Assembly: GCF_011772445.1 (NCBI RefSeq)
Contig: NZ_WVZN01000011.1
Span: 10,374 to 45,570 of the forward strand
Reading direction: 5' to 3'
Source of the DNA: Hydrogenophaga sp.
GTDB lineage: Bacteria; Pseudomonadota; Gammaproteobacteria; Burkholderiales; Burkholderiaceae_C
DNA: 35,197 bases
The notes under the pieces are model-generated. The model was given only the letters and a program-made list of their open reading frames with translations, did not search any database and was not told the DNA's origin. A program made the position numbers and the translations under genes. Shown piece by piece: positions 7,989 to 17,977 of this stretch (within the stretch, counting starts at the first letter, position 1; the number at the start of each line of letters is the position of its first letter).

Positions 7989-8651
7989 TCACCAGCGCTT
8001 GCCCGACTGGCGGTCGAGCAAGGGCTTGATGCGGGTGGAAATGGCTTCGCGCGCCCGGAAGATGCGGGAACGCACGGTGCCAATGGGGCATTCCAGTGCT
8101 TGGGCGATCTCTTCGTAACTCAGGCCTTCGATCTCGCGCAGGGTAATGGCCATGCGCAATTCCTCGGGCAAGGCCTCCATCGCGGCATTGACCGCGTTGG
8201 CGATTTCCTTGCTCGCCAGCACCGCCTCGGGCGTCTCGGTGTCGGCTATGTTGGCGTTTAGTTCGCGCTCCGGGGCGGAAGTTTCATCGTCTTCGGCTCC
8301 CTTGAGCTGCGACTGGAAGACCAGCGGGTCGCGCTTCAACTCCATCAGCTGCTTCTTGGCGGTATTTACCGCGATCCGGTACAGCCAGGTGTAGAACTGG
8401 GCGTCGCCGCGGAACTGGGCGAGGGCCCGGTAGGCCCGGATGAAGGTTTCCTGGGCGATGTCCTGGACCAGGTCGGAATCGCGCACCATGCGGCCGATGA
8501 GGCGCTCGACGCGGCGCTGGTACTTGACGACCAGCAGGTCATAGGCGCGGCGTTCGCCGGCCAGGGTGCGTTGCACCAGCATGACGTCGCTGTCGGGCGG
8601 CGGCGGAGCGGTGTGGTCTTCCGTTGTCATGCGCGCGGGACTATACCCCAT
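7989..8651 (-). CDS. rpoE: RNA polymerase sigma factor RpoE (AlgU-type ECF sigma)
   Basis: This ECF sigma factor is predicted to drive the envelope-stress regulon. Region 2 (LLVVKYQRRVERLIGRMV, then DIAQETFIRAYRAL and a WLYRIAVNTAKK stretch) and region 4 (LPEELRMAITLREIEGLS, then a helix-turn-helix ending GTVRSRIFRARE) are both complete. Two ATGs are possible. The one at 8651 gives 220 residues; the one at 8630 gives 213 and fits E. coli RpoE length better. Neither has a clear ribosome-binding site. The first ATG is followed by GGGGTATAGT, so a -10-like TATAGT lies between the two. The order rpoE-rseA-mucB-mucD identifies it among ECF factors. Confidence 0.95.
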   Translation of the reverse strand: MGYSPARMTTEDHTAPPPPDSDVMLVQRTLAGERRAYDLLVVKYQRRVERLIGRMVRDSDLVQDIAQETFIRAYRALAQFRGDAQFYTWLYRIAVNTAKKQLMELKRDPLVFQSQLKGAEDDETSAPERELNANIADTETPEAVLASKEIANAVNAAMEALPEELRMAITLREIEGLSYEEIAQALECPIGTVRSRIFRAREAISTRIKPLLDRQSGKRW

Positions 8652-8685
8652 GCCCCTGTCGCGTTCGGGGCGGCTGGAAGCGGAC

Positions 8686-9135
8686 TCAGCCGGGCCGATC
8701 GGATGTCACCGCGCGGCGCAACGCGAGCCAATCGACGGGTGCGTCCACGCGCTCCACCCAGACCCAGGCGGGTACGCCGGACGATCCTTTCAGGCGCAGC
8801 AGCATGCGGTTCTGCAGATCCACCGCAGCCTCCACCGCCTGAAGCGCCAGGCCTTCGTCCGTGCCGTCCAGTGCCCAGCGCCAGGTACCGCCCCGCCCCG
8901 TCGACCCGCTGAACCGCAGCAGGCCCGTGGGCTGCTGGCGTTCGCTGCGCGCCGCCCAGGCCATCCACGCCAGTCCAGCCCCGGCCAGCGGGAGCCAGGC
9001 TTCGGGTGGCACCGTCGAGGCCATCCAGGCGCCGGTCAACACCACAGCCAGCGCCAAGGCCGTCAGCACCGTGGCCCAGAAACGGGAGCGCCCCACCGGA
9101 TAGGAAACCGATGGGGCGTCGCGCAAACCACTCAA
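8686..9135 (-). CDS. Small membrane protein between fabF and rpoE (possibly YgfX-like)
   Basis: The function of this 149-residue protein is not established. Two hydrophobic segments at about residues 20-37 and 44-62 suggest a hairpin membrane anchor. A soluble C-terminal part follows with Trp-rich strands (TWRWALDG, AWVWVERV) and an RMLLRL stretch. Size and two-helix-plus-beta layout resemble YgfX/CptA-type proteins, but that is only a resemblance. The start appears to be TTG at 9135, four bases beyond the fabF stop; no earlier ATG exists in frame and the next ATG would remove the first membrane segment. It is probably co-transcribed with fabF and lies just ahead of rpoE. Confidence 0.7.
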   Translation of the reverse strand: MSGLRDAPSVSYPVGRSRFWATVLTALALAVVLTGAWMASTVPPEAWLPLAGAGLAWMAWAARSERQQPTGLLRFSGSTGRGGTWRWALDGTDEGLALQAVEAAVDLQNRMLLRLKGSSGVPAWVWVERVDAPVDWLALRRAVTSDRPG

Positions 9136-9139
9136 GTGA

Positions 9140-10384
<1,245 letters not shown>

Positions 10385-10391
10385 GGGGCGA

Positions 10392-10673
<282 letters not shown>

Positions 10674-10705
10674 GCCGGGGGACGGGGCCGCAGCCCCGGG
10701 GGAGA

Positions 10706-11467
10706 TCAGGCCATGAACATGCCGCCATTGACGTGCAGTTCCTGGCCGGTGATGTAGGCGGCGCGCGGGCTGGCCACGAAGGCCACGGCGTGGGCGATGT
10801 CCGAGGGCTTGCCCAGGTGTCCCAGCGGGATCTGCGACAGCAGCGCTTTCTGCTGTTCCTCGGGCAGGGAGGCGGTCATGTCGGTTTCGATGAAGCCCGG
10901 CGCGACGCAGTTCACCGTGATGTTGCGGCTGCCCAGTTCCCGCGCCAGCGCGCGGGTCATGCCGGCCAGACCGGCCTTGGCGGCCGCGTAGTTGGCCTGC
11001 CCCGCGTTGCCCGAGGCGCCCACCACGCTGGTGATGCTGATGATGCGGCCGTAGCGCTGCTTCATCATGGGGCGCATGACGGCACGGCTGAGCCGGAACA
11101 CGGCCTTGAGGTTGGTGTCGAGCACGGCATCCCAATCCTCGTCCTTCAGGCGCATGGCGAGCATGTCGCGTGTGATGCCCGCGTTGTTGACGAGGACATG
11201 CAGGGCGCCGTGCGCCTTGATGACCTCGTCGATGAGCGCTTCGGCGGCCTTGGCGTCGTTGACGTCGAGCACCGCGCCGCGGCTGCCGGCGCCGGCAGCG
11301 TCGACGGCCTTGAGCGCCGCGTCGATCTTCGCCGCGCCATCGGCGCTGGTGGCGGTGCCGATCACAGTGAGGCCCTGCTGGGCGAGTTCGTGCGCGATGG
11401 CTGCACCGATGCCGCGAGACGCGCCGGTGACCAGGGCCACCTGGCCCGCGAATTTCACGTCCGTCAT
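10706..11467 (-). CDS. fabG: 3-oxoacyl-ACP reductase
   Basis: FabG reduces 3-oxoacyl-ACP to 3-hydroxyacyl-ACP with NADPH in each elongation cycle. This short-chain dehydrogenase has 253 residues. The cofactor motif TGASRGIG is at residues 14-21, NNAGIT follows mid-domain, and the catalytic Ser-Tyr-Lys is present (ITSVVGASG, then YAAAK). The ATG at 11467 has a GAGGAG ribosome-binding site. The frame stays open upstream through fabD but that extension is basic, low-complexity shadow sequence and is rejected. The gene is 14 bases from fabD. Confidence 0.97.
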   Translation of the reverse strand: MTDVKFAGQVALVTGASRGIGAAIAHELAQQGLTVIGTATSADGAAKIDAALKAVDAAGAGSRGAVLDVNDAKAAEALIDEVIKAHGALHVLVNNAGITRDMLAMRLKDEDWDAVLDTNLKAVFRLSRAVMRPMMKQRYGRIISITSVVGASGNAGQANYAAAKAGLAGMTRALARELGSRNITVNCVAPGFIETDMTASLPEEQQKALLSQIPLGHLGKPSDIAHAVAFVASPRAAYITGQELHVNGGMFMA

Positions 11468-11481
11468 GTGGTTCTCCTCGT

Positions 11482-12432
11482 TCAGGCCAGCAGGGCCTTC
11501 ACCTCGGCCAGGGTGGCCGGGTCGTACAGGGCCGCGCCCTGGATGTTGGCGTCGATGCGTTTGGTCATGCCGGCCAGTACCTTGCCGGGGCCGCACTCGA
11601 CGATGGTGTTGATGTCGCGCGCGCGCATGGCCTGCACGCACTCCACCCAGCGCACCGGCCCGAAGGCCTGGCGGTAGAGCGCGTCGCGGATGCGGTCGGC
11701 GTCGGACTCGACCGACACGTCGATGTTGTTGATCAAGGGAATGCGCGGCGCGGCCAGCGCGATTCCGGCCAACTTCTCGCGCAGGCGCTCGGCCGCCGGC
11801 CTCATGAGGCTGGAGTGGAACGGCGCCGACACGGGCAAGGGCAGCGCGCGCTTGGCGCCATTCGCCTTGAGCACCTCGCAGGCCTTCTCGACGGCGGCCT
11901 TGCTGCCGGCGATCACGGTCTGCGCGGGGTCATTGAAGTTCACCGCCTCGACCACCTCGGCACTGCCGGCGCCGAACGTGGCCTGCGCCTCGGCGCACCC
12001 GGCCTTCACGCGCTCGGCGTCCATGCCCAGGATGGCGGCCATCGCGCCCGCGCCGACGGGTACGGCTTCCTGCATGGCCGCTGCGCGGAAGCGCACCAAG
12101 GGCGCGGCGTCGGCCAGCGTGAGCACATCGGCGGCGACCAGCGCGCTGTACTCGCCCAGCGAGTGGCCCGCCACCGCCGTGGGCGACTCGCCGCCCTCGG
12201 CTCGCCACACGCGCCAGGCGGCCACACCCGCCACCAGCATCACGGGCTGGGTGTTGGTGGTCAGGCCCAGGGTCTCCTTGGGGCCTTCGTGGATGAGCCG
12301 GCCGAGGTCTTCGCCCAGGGCCTCGGAAGCCTCGCGCAAGGTGTCGGCGACGACAGGGTGATCGCCCCAGGCATCGAGCATGCCCACGGACTGCGAACCC
12401 TGTCCGGGGAAAACAAAAGCGAACGGTTTCAT
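11482..12432 (-). CDS. fabD: Malonyl-CoA:ACP transacylase
   Basis: FabD loads malonyl groups from CoA onto ACP, supplying the extender unit. The 316 residues begin MKPFAFVFPGQGSQSVGM, the standard start of the family. The nucleophile S91 lies in GHSLGEYSAL and the partner H206 in PFHSSLM. The start at 12432 is set by this N-terminus; the open frame upstream is not coding. The ribosome-binding site is weak. It lies between fabH and fabG in the fatty-acid cluster. Confidence 0.97.
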   Translation of the reverse strand: MKPFAFVFPGQGSQSVGMLDAWGDHPVVADTLREASEALGEDLGRLIHEGPKETLGLTTNTQPVMLVAGVAAWRVWRAEGGESPTAVAGHSLGEYSALVAADVLTLADAAPLVRFRAAAMQEAVPVGAGAMAAILGMDAERVKAGCAEAQATFGAGSAEVVEAVNFNDPAQTVIAGSKAAVEKACEVLKANGAKRALPLPVSAPFHSSLMRPAAERLREKLAGIALAAPRIPLINNIDVSVESDADRIRDALYRQAFGPVRWVECVQAMRARDINTIVECGPGKVLAGMTKRIDANIQGAALYDPATLAEVKALLA

Positions 12433-12478
12433 TCTTGTGTGCTTGCTGGCCGGCGGCGCGCGGTGCCGCGGCGTTCGT

Positions 12479-13456
12479 TCAGTAGTCGAGCAGGACCGCA
12501 CCCCAGGTGAAGCCCCCGCCCACCCCTTCGAGCATGAGGGTGTCGCCCCGCTGCACACGCCCGGAGCGCACCGCGTGATCGAGCGCGAGCGGAATGGACG
12601 CTGCCGAGGTGTTGCCGTGTTCGTCGACGGTGACGATGAGCTTCTCCAGCGGCAGGTGCAGCTTCTTCGCGGCGCCCTGCATGATGCGGATGTTGGCCTG
12701 GTGCGGGATCAGCCAGTCGATGTCGGTGTCCACCCGGCCAGCCTTGTGCAGCACGTTGCGCGCGGCACGGTCCAGCACCGTAACGGCCAGGCGAAAGACC
12801 GCCTGCCCGTCCATCTTGAGCAGCGGCTGACCCGAGATCTGGCCGCCCGACACGTGCCCCGGCACGCACAGGATGCCCACGTGCTTGCCGTCGGCGTGCA
12901 GATCGCTGGCCAGGAGGCCGGGCGTGTCGGAGGCTTCCATCACCACGGCGCCCGCGCCATCGCCGAACAGCACGCAGGTGGTGCGGTCGTTGAAGTCGAG
13001 CAGGCGCGAGAAGATCTCGGCGCCGATGACCAGCGCCTTGCGTGCCGTGCCACTGCGGATCATCGCGTCGGCCACGGTGATGGCATAGACGAAACCGCTG
13101 CAGACGGCCTGCACGTCGAAGGCCGGGCAGCCGGCGACGCCAAGCTTGTGCTGGATGATGGCCGCGGTGGACGGGAACACCATGTCGGGCGTGGACGTCG
13201 CGACGATGATGAGATCGATGTCCTTGGCCGTGAGGCCGGCCGCGTCCAGCGCGGCGCGGGCGGCGTCGGCGCCCATGTCACTGGCGAACACGCCGTCGTC
13301 GGCGAAATGCCGCGCGCGGATGCCGGTGCGCTCGATGATCCACTGGTCGCTGGTCTCGATGCCCTTGGGCGCCAGCATCGCCACCATGTCGTCGTTGGTC
13401 AGGCGGCGAGGCGGCAGATGGCTGCCCGTGCCTGTGATGCGGGAATAAGCGCTCAT
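12479..13456 (-). CDS. fabH: Beta-ketoacyl-ACP synthase III
   Basis: FabH starts fatty-acid synthesis by condensing an acyl-CoA (usually acetyl-CoA) with malonyl-ACP. From the ATG at 13456 it has 325 residues, with the Cys-His-Asn triad C119 (AVCSGF), H252 (PHQANIRI) and N282 ([10 protein letters not shown]), and the C-terminal GGGFTWG motif. The upstream open frame adds a basic tail without family match. No good ribosome-binding site precedes the ATG. Translational coupling to plsX, whose stop is 10 bases upstream, is plausible. Confidence 0.97.
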   Translation of the reverse strand: MSAYSRITGTGSHLPPRRLTNDDMVAMLAPKGIETSDQWIIERTGIRARHFADDGVFASDMGADAARAALDAAGLTAKDIDLIIVATSTPDMVFPSTAAIIQHKLGVAGCPAFDVQAVCSGFVYAITVADAMIRSGTARKALVIGAEIFSRLLDFNDRTTCVLFGDGAGAVVMEASDTPGLLASDLHADGKHVGILCVPGHVSGGQISGQPLLKMDGQAVFRLAVTVLDRAARNVLHKAGRVDTDIDWLIPHQANIRIMQGAAKKLHLPLEKLIVTVDEHGNTSAASIPLALDHAVRSGRVQRGDTLMLEGVGGGFTWGAVLLDY

Positions 13457-13466
13457 GCAGAGGGAA

Positions 13467-14528
13467 TCAAATGGTCGGAATGCCGCCGCGTTCGCTGACG
13501 GTCGTCTCGGGCGACAGCAGCGGGCGGGCGCGGGCAATGCGTTGTCTCACGTTGTCGAGCAGGCCGCGGGAGGCGGCATCATACGCGCGGGCCAGGGCCT
13601 GCTCGAAAGCAAAGGCGTCCGCCGAGCCGTGGCTCTTGAACACCAGTCCCTGCAGGCCCAGCAGGGCCGCCCCGTTGTAGAGGCGGTGATCGGCGCGCTG
13701 TCGGATGGCATTGAGCACCGGCAGGGCCACCGCCGCCGCCAGCTTGCGCCACAGGCTGCGCGTGAATTCCTCGCGGATGAAGCCCGCGATCATCGAGGCC
13801 ACGCCCTCGCTCGCCTTGAGCGCCACGTTGCCCACGAAGCCGTCGCAGACCACGATGTCGGTGGTGCCCTTGAAGATGTCGTTGCCCTCCACGTTGCCGT
13901 GGAAGTTCAGATCGCCCGCCGCCGCGGCCTGACGCAGCAATTGCCCGGCCTGCTTGATGACCTCGTTGCCCTTGATGACCTCTTCGCCGATGTTGAGCAG
14001 ACCCACCGACGGGTCGTCGCGTCCGGTGGCAGCCGCCACCAGGGCCGAACCCATCACCGCGAACTGCAGCAGGTGTTCGGCCGAGCAATCGACATTGGCG
14101 CCGAGGTCGAGCACGGTGGTGGCACCCCCACGCGCGTTGGGCATGCGGGTGGCGATGGCGGGCCGCTCGATGCCCTCCAGGGTCTTGAGCAGGTAGCGCG
14201 CGATCGCCATCAGCGCCCCGGTGTTGCCGGCCGACACCGCGGCCTGCGCATGGCCGTCCTTCACCTGCTGGATCGCCACGCGCATGGACGAATCCTTCTT
14301 GCGGCGCAGCGCGACCTCGATCGGGTCGCTCATTTCCACGACCTCGGACGCGGCCACGATGGTGCACCGCTCATGGTCCTTCAGCCGGGGCCAGTCGCGC
14401 AGAGCGTCCGAGCGCCCCACCAGCAGCAGGCGCGCCTGGGGATGGCTGGCCAGGAAGGCCTCGCAGGCGGGCATGGTCACGGCCGGCCCGACGTCCCCCC
14501 CCATGCAATCCACAGCGATGGTGATCAT
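13467..14528 (-). CDS. plsX: Phosphate acyltransferase PlsX
   Basis: PlsX converts acyl-ACP to acyl-phosphate, the donor for the first acylation of glycerol-3-phosphate in phospholipid synthesis. The 353 residues start [19 protein letters not shown], the family N-terminus, and contain the [11 protein letters not shown] and [12 protein letters not shown] motifs. It is the start of plsX-fabH-fabD-fabG-acpP-fabF. A hairpin with T-tract (14571-14598) lies between it and rpmF, leaving only 42 bases before the ATG. Confidence 0.97.
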   Translation of the reverse strand: MITIAVDCMGGDVGPAVTMPACEAFLASHPQARLLLVGRSDALRDWPRLKDHERCTIVAASEVVEMSDPIEVALRRKKDSSMRVAIQQVKDGHAQAAVSAGNTGALMAIARYLLKTLEGIERPAIATRMPNARGGATTVLDLGANVDCSAEHLLQFAVMGSALVAAATGRDDPSVGLLNIGEEVIKGNEVIKQAGQLLRQAAAAGDLNFHGNVEGNDIFKGTTDIVVCDGFVGNVALKASEGVASMIAGFIREEFTRSLWRKLAAAVALPVLNAIRQRADHRLYNGAALLGLQGLVFKSHGSADAFAFEQALARAYDAASRGLLDNVRQRIARARPLLSPETTVSERGGIPTI

Positions 14529-14570
14529 CTCGACTTCTCGCGGGGCGCGCTTGGCGACCTTGTTCTAATG

Positions 14571-14598
14571 AAAAAGGCCCGCATGCGGCATGCGGGCC
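14571..14598 (-). terminator. Intrinsic terminator between rpmF and plsX
   Basis: On the minus strand a 10-bp perfect stem (arms 14589-14598 and 14576-14585, loop of 3) is followed by five T residues. It lies 54 bases after the rpmF stop and 42 bases before the plsX ATG. The short remaining space has no obvious promoter, so plsX may depend on read-through. Confidence 0.8.
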
Positions 14599-14652
14599 CG
14601 TGTTCTCCGTGGCCAGCGGACGCGCGCAGGCGCGCCCGGCGGGCAGCCCGTG

Positions 14653-14835
14653 TCAGGCTTCGGACTTGTTCTTGAGCACCTGACGGCCGCGGTAGAAGCC
14701 GTTGGGACTGATGTGGTGGCGCAGATGCACTTCGCCGGTGGTGGGTTCGACGGCGGTGCCCGGGGTGGTCAGCGCGTTGTGCGAACGGTGCATGCCCCGC
14801 TTGGAGGGCGACTTCTTGTTTTGCTGGACAGCCAT
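14653..14835 (-). CDS. rpmF: 50S ribosomal protein L32
   Basis: The 60-residue basic protein [19 protein letters not shown]... matches L32 over its whole length, including the N-terminal [14 protein letters not shown] segment and the [15 protein letters not shown] end. The family's zinc-binding cysteines are absent, as in other L32 proteins of the Cys-free type. An AGGAG ribosome-binding site precedes the ATG. The gene lies between yceD and plsX, the conserved arrangement that links ribosome and membrane-lipid synthesis. Confidence 0.97.
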   Translation of the reverse strand: MAVQQNKKSPSKRGMHRSHNALTTPGTAVEPTTGEVHLRHHISPNGFYRGRQVLKNKSEA

Positions 14836-14947
14836 GTTGGGCTCCTGGAAGGCGTTGGTGAGGATTCGAGGGCGTCATCGGCTGGAACACGGCGCGGAAA
14901 CCGCACGCGGCCCGGCCCATCAGGCCCGCCCTGGCGCAAAGCCAAGC

Positions 14948-14953
14948 ATTATA
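14948..14953 (-). promoter_or_regulatory. Candidate rpmF promoter -10 box
   Basis: The minus strand carries a perfect TATAAT followed by GC, about 112 bases upstream of rpmF and just beyond the yceD stop. A 6-bp hairpin (AGCCCG/CGGGCT, 14953-14970) overlaps its upstream edge. No good -35 box is seen. Confidence 0.5.
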
Positions 14954-14985
14954 GCCCGAGTCTCCGGGCTGCGGCTGATCACTGT

Positions 14986-15555
14986 TCACGACCGGCCCTT
15001 GAGCCTGGCCAGGCCGGCGAATGGGTGCGGGCGCTCACTGCCAGCGGCGCTCTCACCCTCGGCCTGGGTCCGCGCGCCATCGGGCAGGGGCTGCGGGCAG
15101 CTTTCGTGCAGGGGCACCAGCGGCAAGGACATGATGAGCTCGTCCTCGATGACCTCGATCAGGCTGGGTCGGGGCTCCAGCGCGAGCAGGTCTTCTTCGC
15201 TGTCGTCGTCCTGGGCCTCGGCCGTGGCCTCGTCGGCCACGAAGCGGAACCAGCGGTCCACCTCGATGGCGGTTTGCACCGGGGCCAGGCAGCGCTGACA
15301 GGTCAGCGGCACCTGGGCATGCGCCTCCAGGTGCAGCCAGGCCTGCGGGGCACCGCCGGTCGGGCCGGCGCGCATCTCGCCCCGGGCCTGCCAGCGCACG
15401 CGCTCGGCGGGGTCGATGGGCGCATGCAGGTCGTCGGCGAGGCGCGAAAAATCGGCCAGCGGCGCATCGCCCTCGAGCCGGGCGCCCGCCTGGGCGAAGC
15501 GCAACGCGTCCAGGCGCTGCGGATTGAAAACGGACGTGGGGGGCTTGCTGGCCAT
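14986..15555 (-). CDS. yceD: YceD/DUF177 family protein
   Basis: YceD-family proteins are conserved next to rpmF and have been linked to 23S rRNA metabolism, but the biochemical role is unsettled. The 189 residues contain the paired-cysteine motif CQRCL near 85-89, an acidic stretch (DDDSEEDLL), the segment ELIMSLPLVPLHESC, and the C-terminal HPFAGLARLK box, all hallmarks of the family. It lies directly upstream of rpmF. The start codon is only six bases from a TAGAAT -10-like box, suggesting a leaderless or nearly leaderless mRNA. Confidence 0.92.
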   Translation of the reverse strand: MASKPPTSVFNPQRLDALRFAQAGARLEGDAPLADFSRLADDLHAPIDPAERVRWQARGEMRAGPTGGAPQAWLHLEAHAQVPLTCQRCLAPVQTAIEVDRWFRFVADEATAEAQDDDSEEDLLALEPRPSLIEVIEDELIMSLPLVPLHESCPQPLPDGARTQAEGESAAGSERPHPFAGLARLKGRS

Positions 15556-15561
15556 CGGGGC

Positions 15562-15583
15562 ATTCTAGGCAGGCCACGACAAT
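15562..15583. promoter_or_regulatory. Divergent yceD/maf promoter region
   Basis: Only 34 bases separate the two start codons. TAGAAT (minus, 15562-15567) is six bases from the yceD ATG, and GACAAT (plus, 15578-15583) is six bases from the maf ATG. The symmetric spacing would put both transcription starts at or next to the start codons. Neither has a clear -35 box, so this is a motif-based proposal. Confidence 0.4.
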
Positions 15584-15589
15584 ACGCCC

Positions 15590-16189
15590 ATGAGCAACAC
15601 CCCCTCCCCCACCCGGGCCGTGGTCCTGGGATCGACCTCCCGCTACCGGCGCGAGTTGCTGCAGCGCCTGGGGCTGCCCTTCGAGGTGGCCGCGCCCGAG
15701 GTCGATGAAACCCCCTTGCCCGGCGAAACGCCAGCCGCCATTGCCCAACGCCTGGCACTGGCCAAGGCCCGTGCCGTGGCCGAGCGCTTCCCCGAGGCCG
15801 TGGTGATCGGCAGCGACCAGGTGGCCGATCTGGCCGGCGAGCCGCTGGGCAAGCCGGGCACGCACCAACGCGCCGTGCAGCAGCTGCGACGCATGCGCGG
15901 TCAGACGGTGGTCTTCCAGACTGCGCTGGCCGTGGTGTGCCGCGCCAGCGGCTTCGAACGCCAGGACATCGCGCCCGTGCGCGTGGCGTTTCGCGGACTG
16001 GACGACGGCGAAATCGAGCGCTACCTGCGCGCCGAGCAGCCCTATGACTGCGCCGGCAGCGCCAAGAGCGAGGGCCTGGGCATCGCCCTGCTCGATCGCA
16101 TCGACAGCGACGACCCCACCGCCCTGGTGGGCCTGCCGCTGATCCGCACCTGCCAGATGCTGCGCGCTGCGGGCGTGCGCCTGCCGTGA
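15590..16189 (+). CDS. Maf-type nucleotide pyrophosphatase (YceF-like)
   Basis: Maf proteins hydrolyse non-canonical or modified nucleoside triphosphates; the YceF branch acts on 7-methyl-GTP. The 199 residues show VVLGSTSRYRRELL at 11-24, the base region VIGSDQV with D76, and the C-terminal CAGSAKSEGLG segment. The CAGS.K.E signature and Arg in GSTSRYRR favour the YceF (m7GTP) subgroup. The start is set by the family N-terminus. It diverges from yceD and overlaps the next gene by four bases (GTGA). Confidence 0.92.
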   Translation: MSNTPSPTRAVVLGSTSRYRRELLQRLGLPFEVAAPEVDETPLPGETPAAIAQRLALAKARAVAERFPEAVVIGSDQVADLAGEPLGKPGTHQRAVQQLRRMRGQTVVFQTALAVVCRASGFERQDIAPVRVAFRGLDDGEIERYLRAEQPYDCAGSAKSEGLGIALLDRIDSDDPTALVGLPLIRTCQMLRAAGVRLP

Positions 16190-16959
16190 CGCCGGGCACG
16201 CTCTACCTGGTGCCCACGCCGCTGGACTTCGGCGTGGCCGACAGCGCGGCGCCGCTGCCCGCCTTGTTGCCGGGCGACACCCTGGCGGTGGCCGGCCGGC
16301 TCACGCACTGGATCGCCGAGAACGCCAAGAGCGCGCGCGCCTTCCTCAAGCGCGTGGACGCGGCCACGGGCCTGGCCGCGCCGCTGCAGGAACAGCGGAT
16401 CGTGGAACTGCCCCGACAGGCGCACAAGCGCGGCGACCACACGCACGACGACCAGGCTGCGCGCGACTGGCTCGCCCCCGCGCTGCAGGGCCACGACATC
16501 GGTCTGCTCAGCGAGGCCGGCATGCCCGCCATCGCCGACCCCGGCAGCAGCGTGGTGCGCGCGGCGCACGCCATGGGACTGCACGTGCGCCCGCTGGTCG
16601 GGCCGGTGTCGCTGATGCTCGCGCTCGCCGGCAGTGGGCTCAACGGCCAGCACTTCGCCTTTGTGGGCTACGTCTCGCAGGATGCCAACGAACGCGCCCG
16701 GCGCCTGCGCGAGCTCGACTCGCTGGCCGCACGCGGCGGTCAGTCGCAGATCCTCATCGAAACGCCCTACCGCAACGCCGCCCTCCTGCGCGCGCTGATC
16801 GACACGCTGCATCCGGCGACACGCCTCGCCGTGGCCAGCGGGCTGGCGCTGCCCGCGCAGCGCATCCGCAGCGCGCGCGTGGCCGATTGGCGCCGCGACC
16901 CTGCGCTCGCAGCCGATCTGCTGCTGGAACTGCCAGCCGTATTTCTCTTCGGCCCCTGA
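16186..16959 (+). CDS. SAM-dependent methyltransferase of the tetrapyrrole-methylase (RsmI-like) fold
   Basis: The protein (257 residues) begins TLYLVPTPLDFG and contains LLSEAGMPAIADPGSSVVRAA and VGPVSLMLALAGSGLNGQ. These correspond to the DAGTP.I.DPG and G.SA....A.SG motifs of RsmI and related methylases. It is divergent from true RsmI, which methylates C1402 of 16S rRNA, so the substrate is unknown. Translation starts at a GTG overlapping the maf stop, so the two are co-translated. Its stop is seven bases from the convergent galU stop. Confidence 0.85.
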   Translation: MTPGTLYLVPTPLDFGVADSAAPLPALLPGDTLAVAGRLTHWIAENAKSARAFLKRVDAATGLAAPLQEQRIVELPRQAHKRGDHTHDDQAARDWLAPALQGHDIGLLSEAGMPAIADPGSSVVRAAHAMGLHVRPLVGPVSLMLALAGSGLNGQHFAFVGYVSQDANERARRLRELDSLAARGGQSQILIETPYRNAALLRALIDTLHPATRLAVASGLALPAQRIRSARVADWRRDPALAADLLLELPAVFLFGP

Positions 16960-16966
16960 ACGGGCC

Positions 16967-17854
16967 TCAGCCCTGGATGCGCTGCAGGTGCGCGCGCACC
17001 GCCCCGCTCAGCTCGGGGTTGGCCAGCGCCAGGTCGATCGTGGCCTCGAGGAAGCCCTCCTTGCTGCCGCAGTCGTAGCGCTTGCCTTCGTAGCGGTAGG
17101 CCTGCACGCGCTCCTTGCCGATCAGCGCGGCGATGCCGTCGGTGAGCTGGATCTCTCCACCCGCACCGCGTGGCTGCTGGCGGATGCTCTCGAACACCGC
17201 CGGCGTGAGGATGTAGCGCCCCGCCACCGCCAGCGTGGACGGTGCTTTTTCGGGCGCGGGCTTTTCCACCATGGCAAACACCTCGGCCAGCGCCGTGTTT
17301 GCGCCGTGCACGTCGACCACGCCATAGCGCTTCGTCTCGGCGCGCGGCACGTCCTGCACGGCCAGCACGGTGCCCGGGCTGCTTTCGTAGGCCTTGACCA
17401 TTTGCGCCAGCACCGTGGGCCCGCCCGTGAGCTGGTCCTTGCCGAGCATCAGGTCGTCGGCGAGCAGCACGGCGAAGGGCTCGTTGCCCACCATGCGCTC
17501 GGCGCACAGCACCGCATGGCCCAGGCCCAGCGCGCGCGGCTGGCGCACGTAGAAGCAGTCCATGTCGTCGGGCTTGATGGAGGTGACCAGATTGAGCAAG
17601 GCTCCCTTGCCGGCGGCTTCCAGCTCGGTCTCGAGTTCGTAGGCCACGTCGAAGTGGTCCTCGATGGCGCGCTTGTTGCGGCCGGTGACGAAGATCATCT
17701 CGCGGATGCCGGCCTTGTAGGCCTCTTCCACGGCGTACTGCATCAGCGGCTTGTCCACCACCGGCAGCATTTCTTTGGGAATGGCCTTGGTGGCTGGCAG
17801 GAACCGGGTACCGAGACCGCCCACGGGAAATACGGCTTTACGAATCGTCGTCAT
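16967..17854 (-). CDS. galU: UTP-glucose-1-phosphate uridylyltransferase
   Basis: GalU makes UDP-glucose from UTP and glucose-1-phosphate for polysaccharide and glycan synthesis. From the ATG at 17854 it has 295 residues. The nucleotide-binding motif [20 protein letters not shown] lies near residues 13-32, and the conserved [15 protein letters not shown] and AVLLADDLM segments follow. The upstream open frame to 17935 runs into the divergent promoter region and is not expected to be coding. It is transcribed away from manC and is convergent with the methyltransferase gene. Confidence 0.97.
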   Translation of the reverse strand: MTTIRKAVFPVGGLGTRFLPATKAIPKEMLPVVDKPLMQYAVEEAYKAGIREMIFVTGRNKRAIEDHFDVAYELETELEAAGKGALLNLVTSIKPDDMDCFYVRQPRALGLGHAVLCAERMVGNEPFAVLLADDLMLGKDQLTGGPTVLAQMVKAYESSPGTVLAVQDVPRAETKRYGVVDVHGANTALAEVFAMVEKPAPEKAPSTLAVAGRYILTPAVFESIRQQPRGAGGEIQLTDGIAALIGKERVQAYRYEGKRYDCGSKEGFLEATIDLALANPELSGAVRAHLQRIQG

Positions 17855-17977
17855 GTCTTGCAATGCTCCCGAGCGATTTGTCAAACAAGCTGCCCATAAT
17901 ACCCACGGCCCGTGACCGCGCCCCCCGCGCGACACCGCACCGCCGCTTCGCGCGCGGTCCTTCCGGAAACAAAACGC
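17855..17977. promoter_or_regulatory. Divergent galU/manC intergenic region
   Basis: This 123-base gap must contain promoters for both genes. The plus strand has CATAAT (17895-17900) and the minus strand a perfect TTGACA (17879-17884) and TATTAT (17896-17901). None pairs with a second hexamer at normal spacing, so no exact promoter is assigned. Confidence 0.35.

Noticed and set aside
11468..11641. Upstream extension of fabG into fabD
   Set aside because: The added residues are a basic shadow of fabD, and a strong GAGGAG site marks the ATG at 11467.
17878..17900. TTGTCA...CATAAT as a manC promoter
   Set aside because: The spacer is only 11 bases, too short for sigma-70 recognition.
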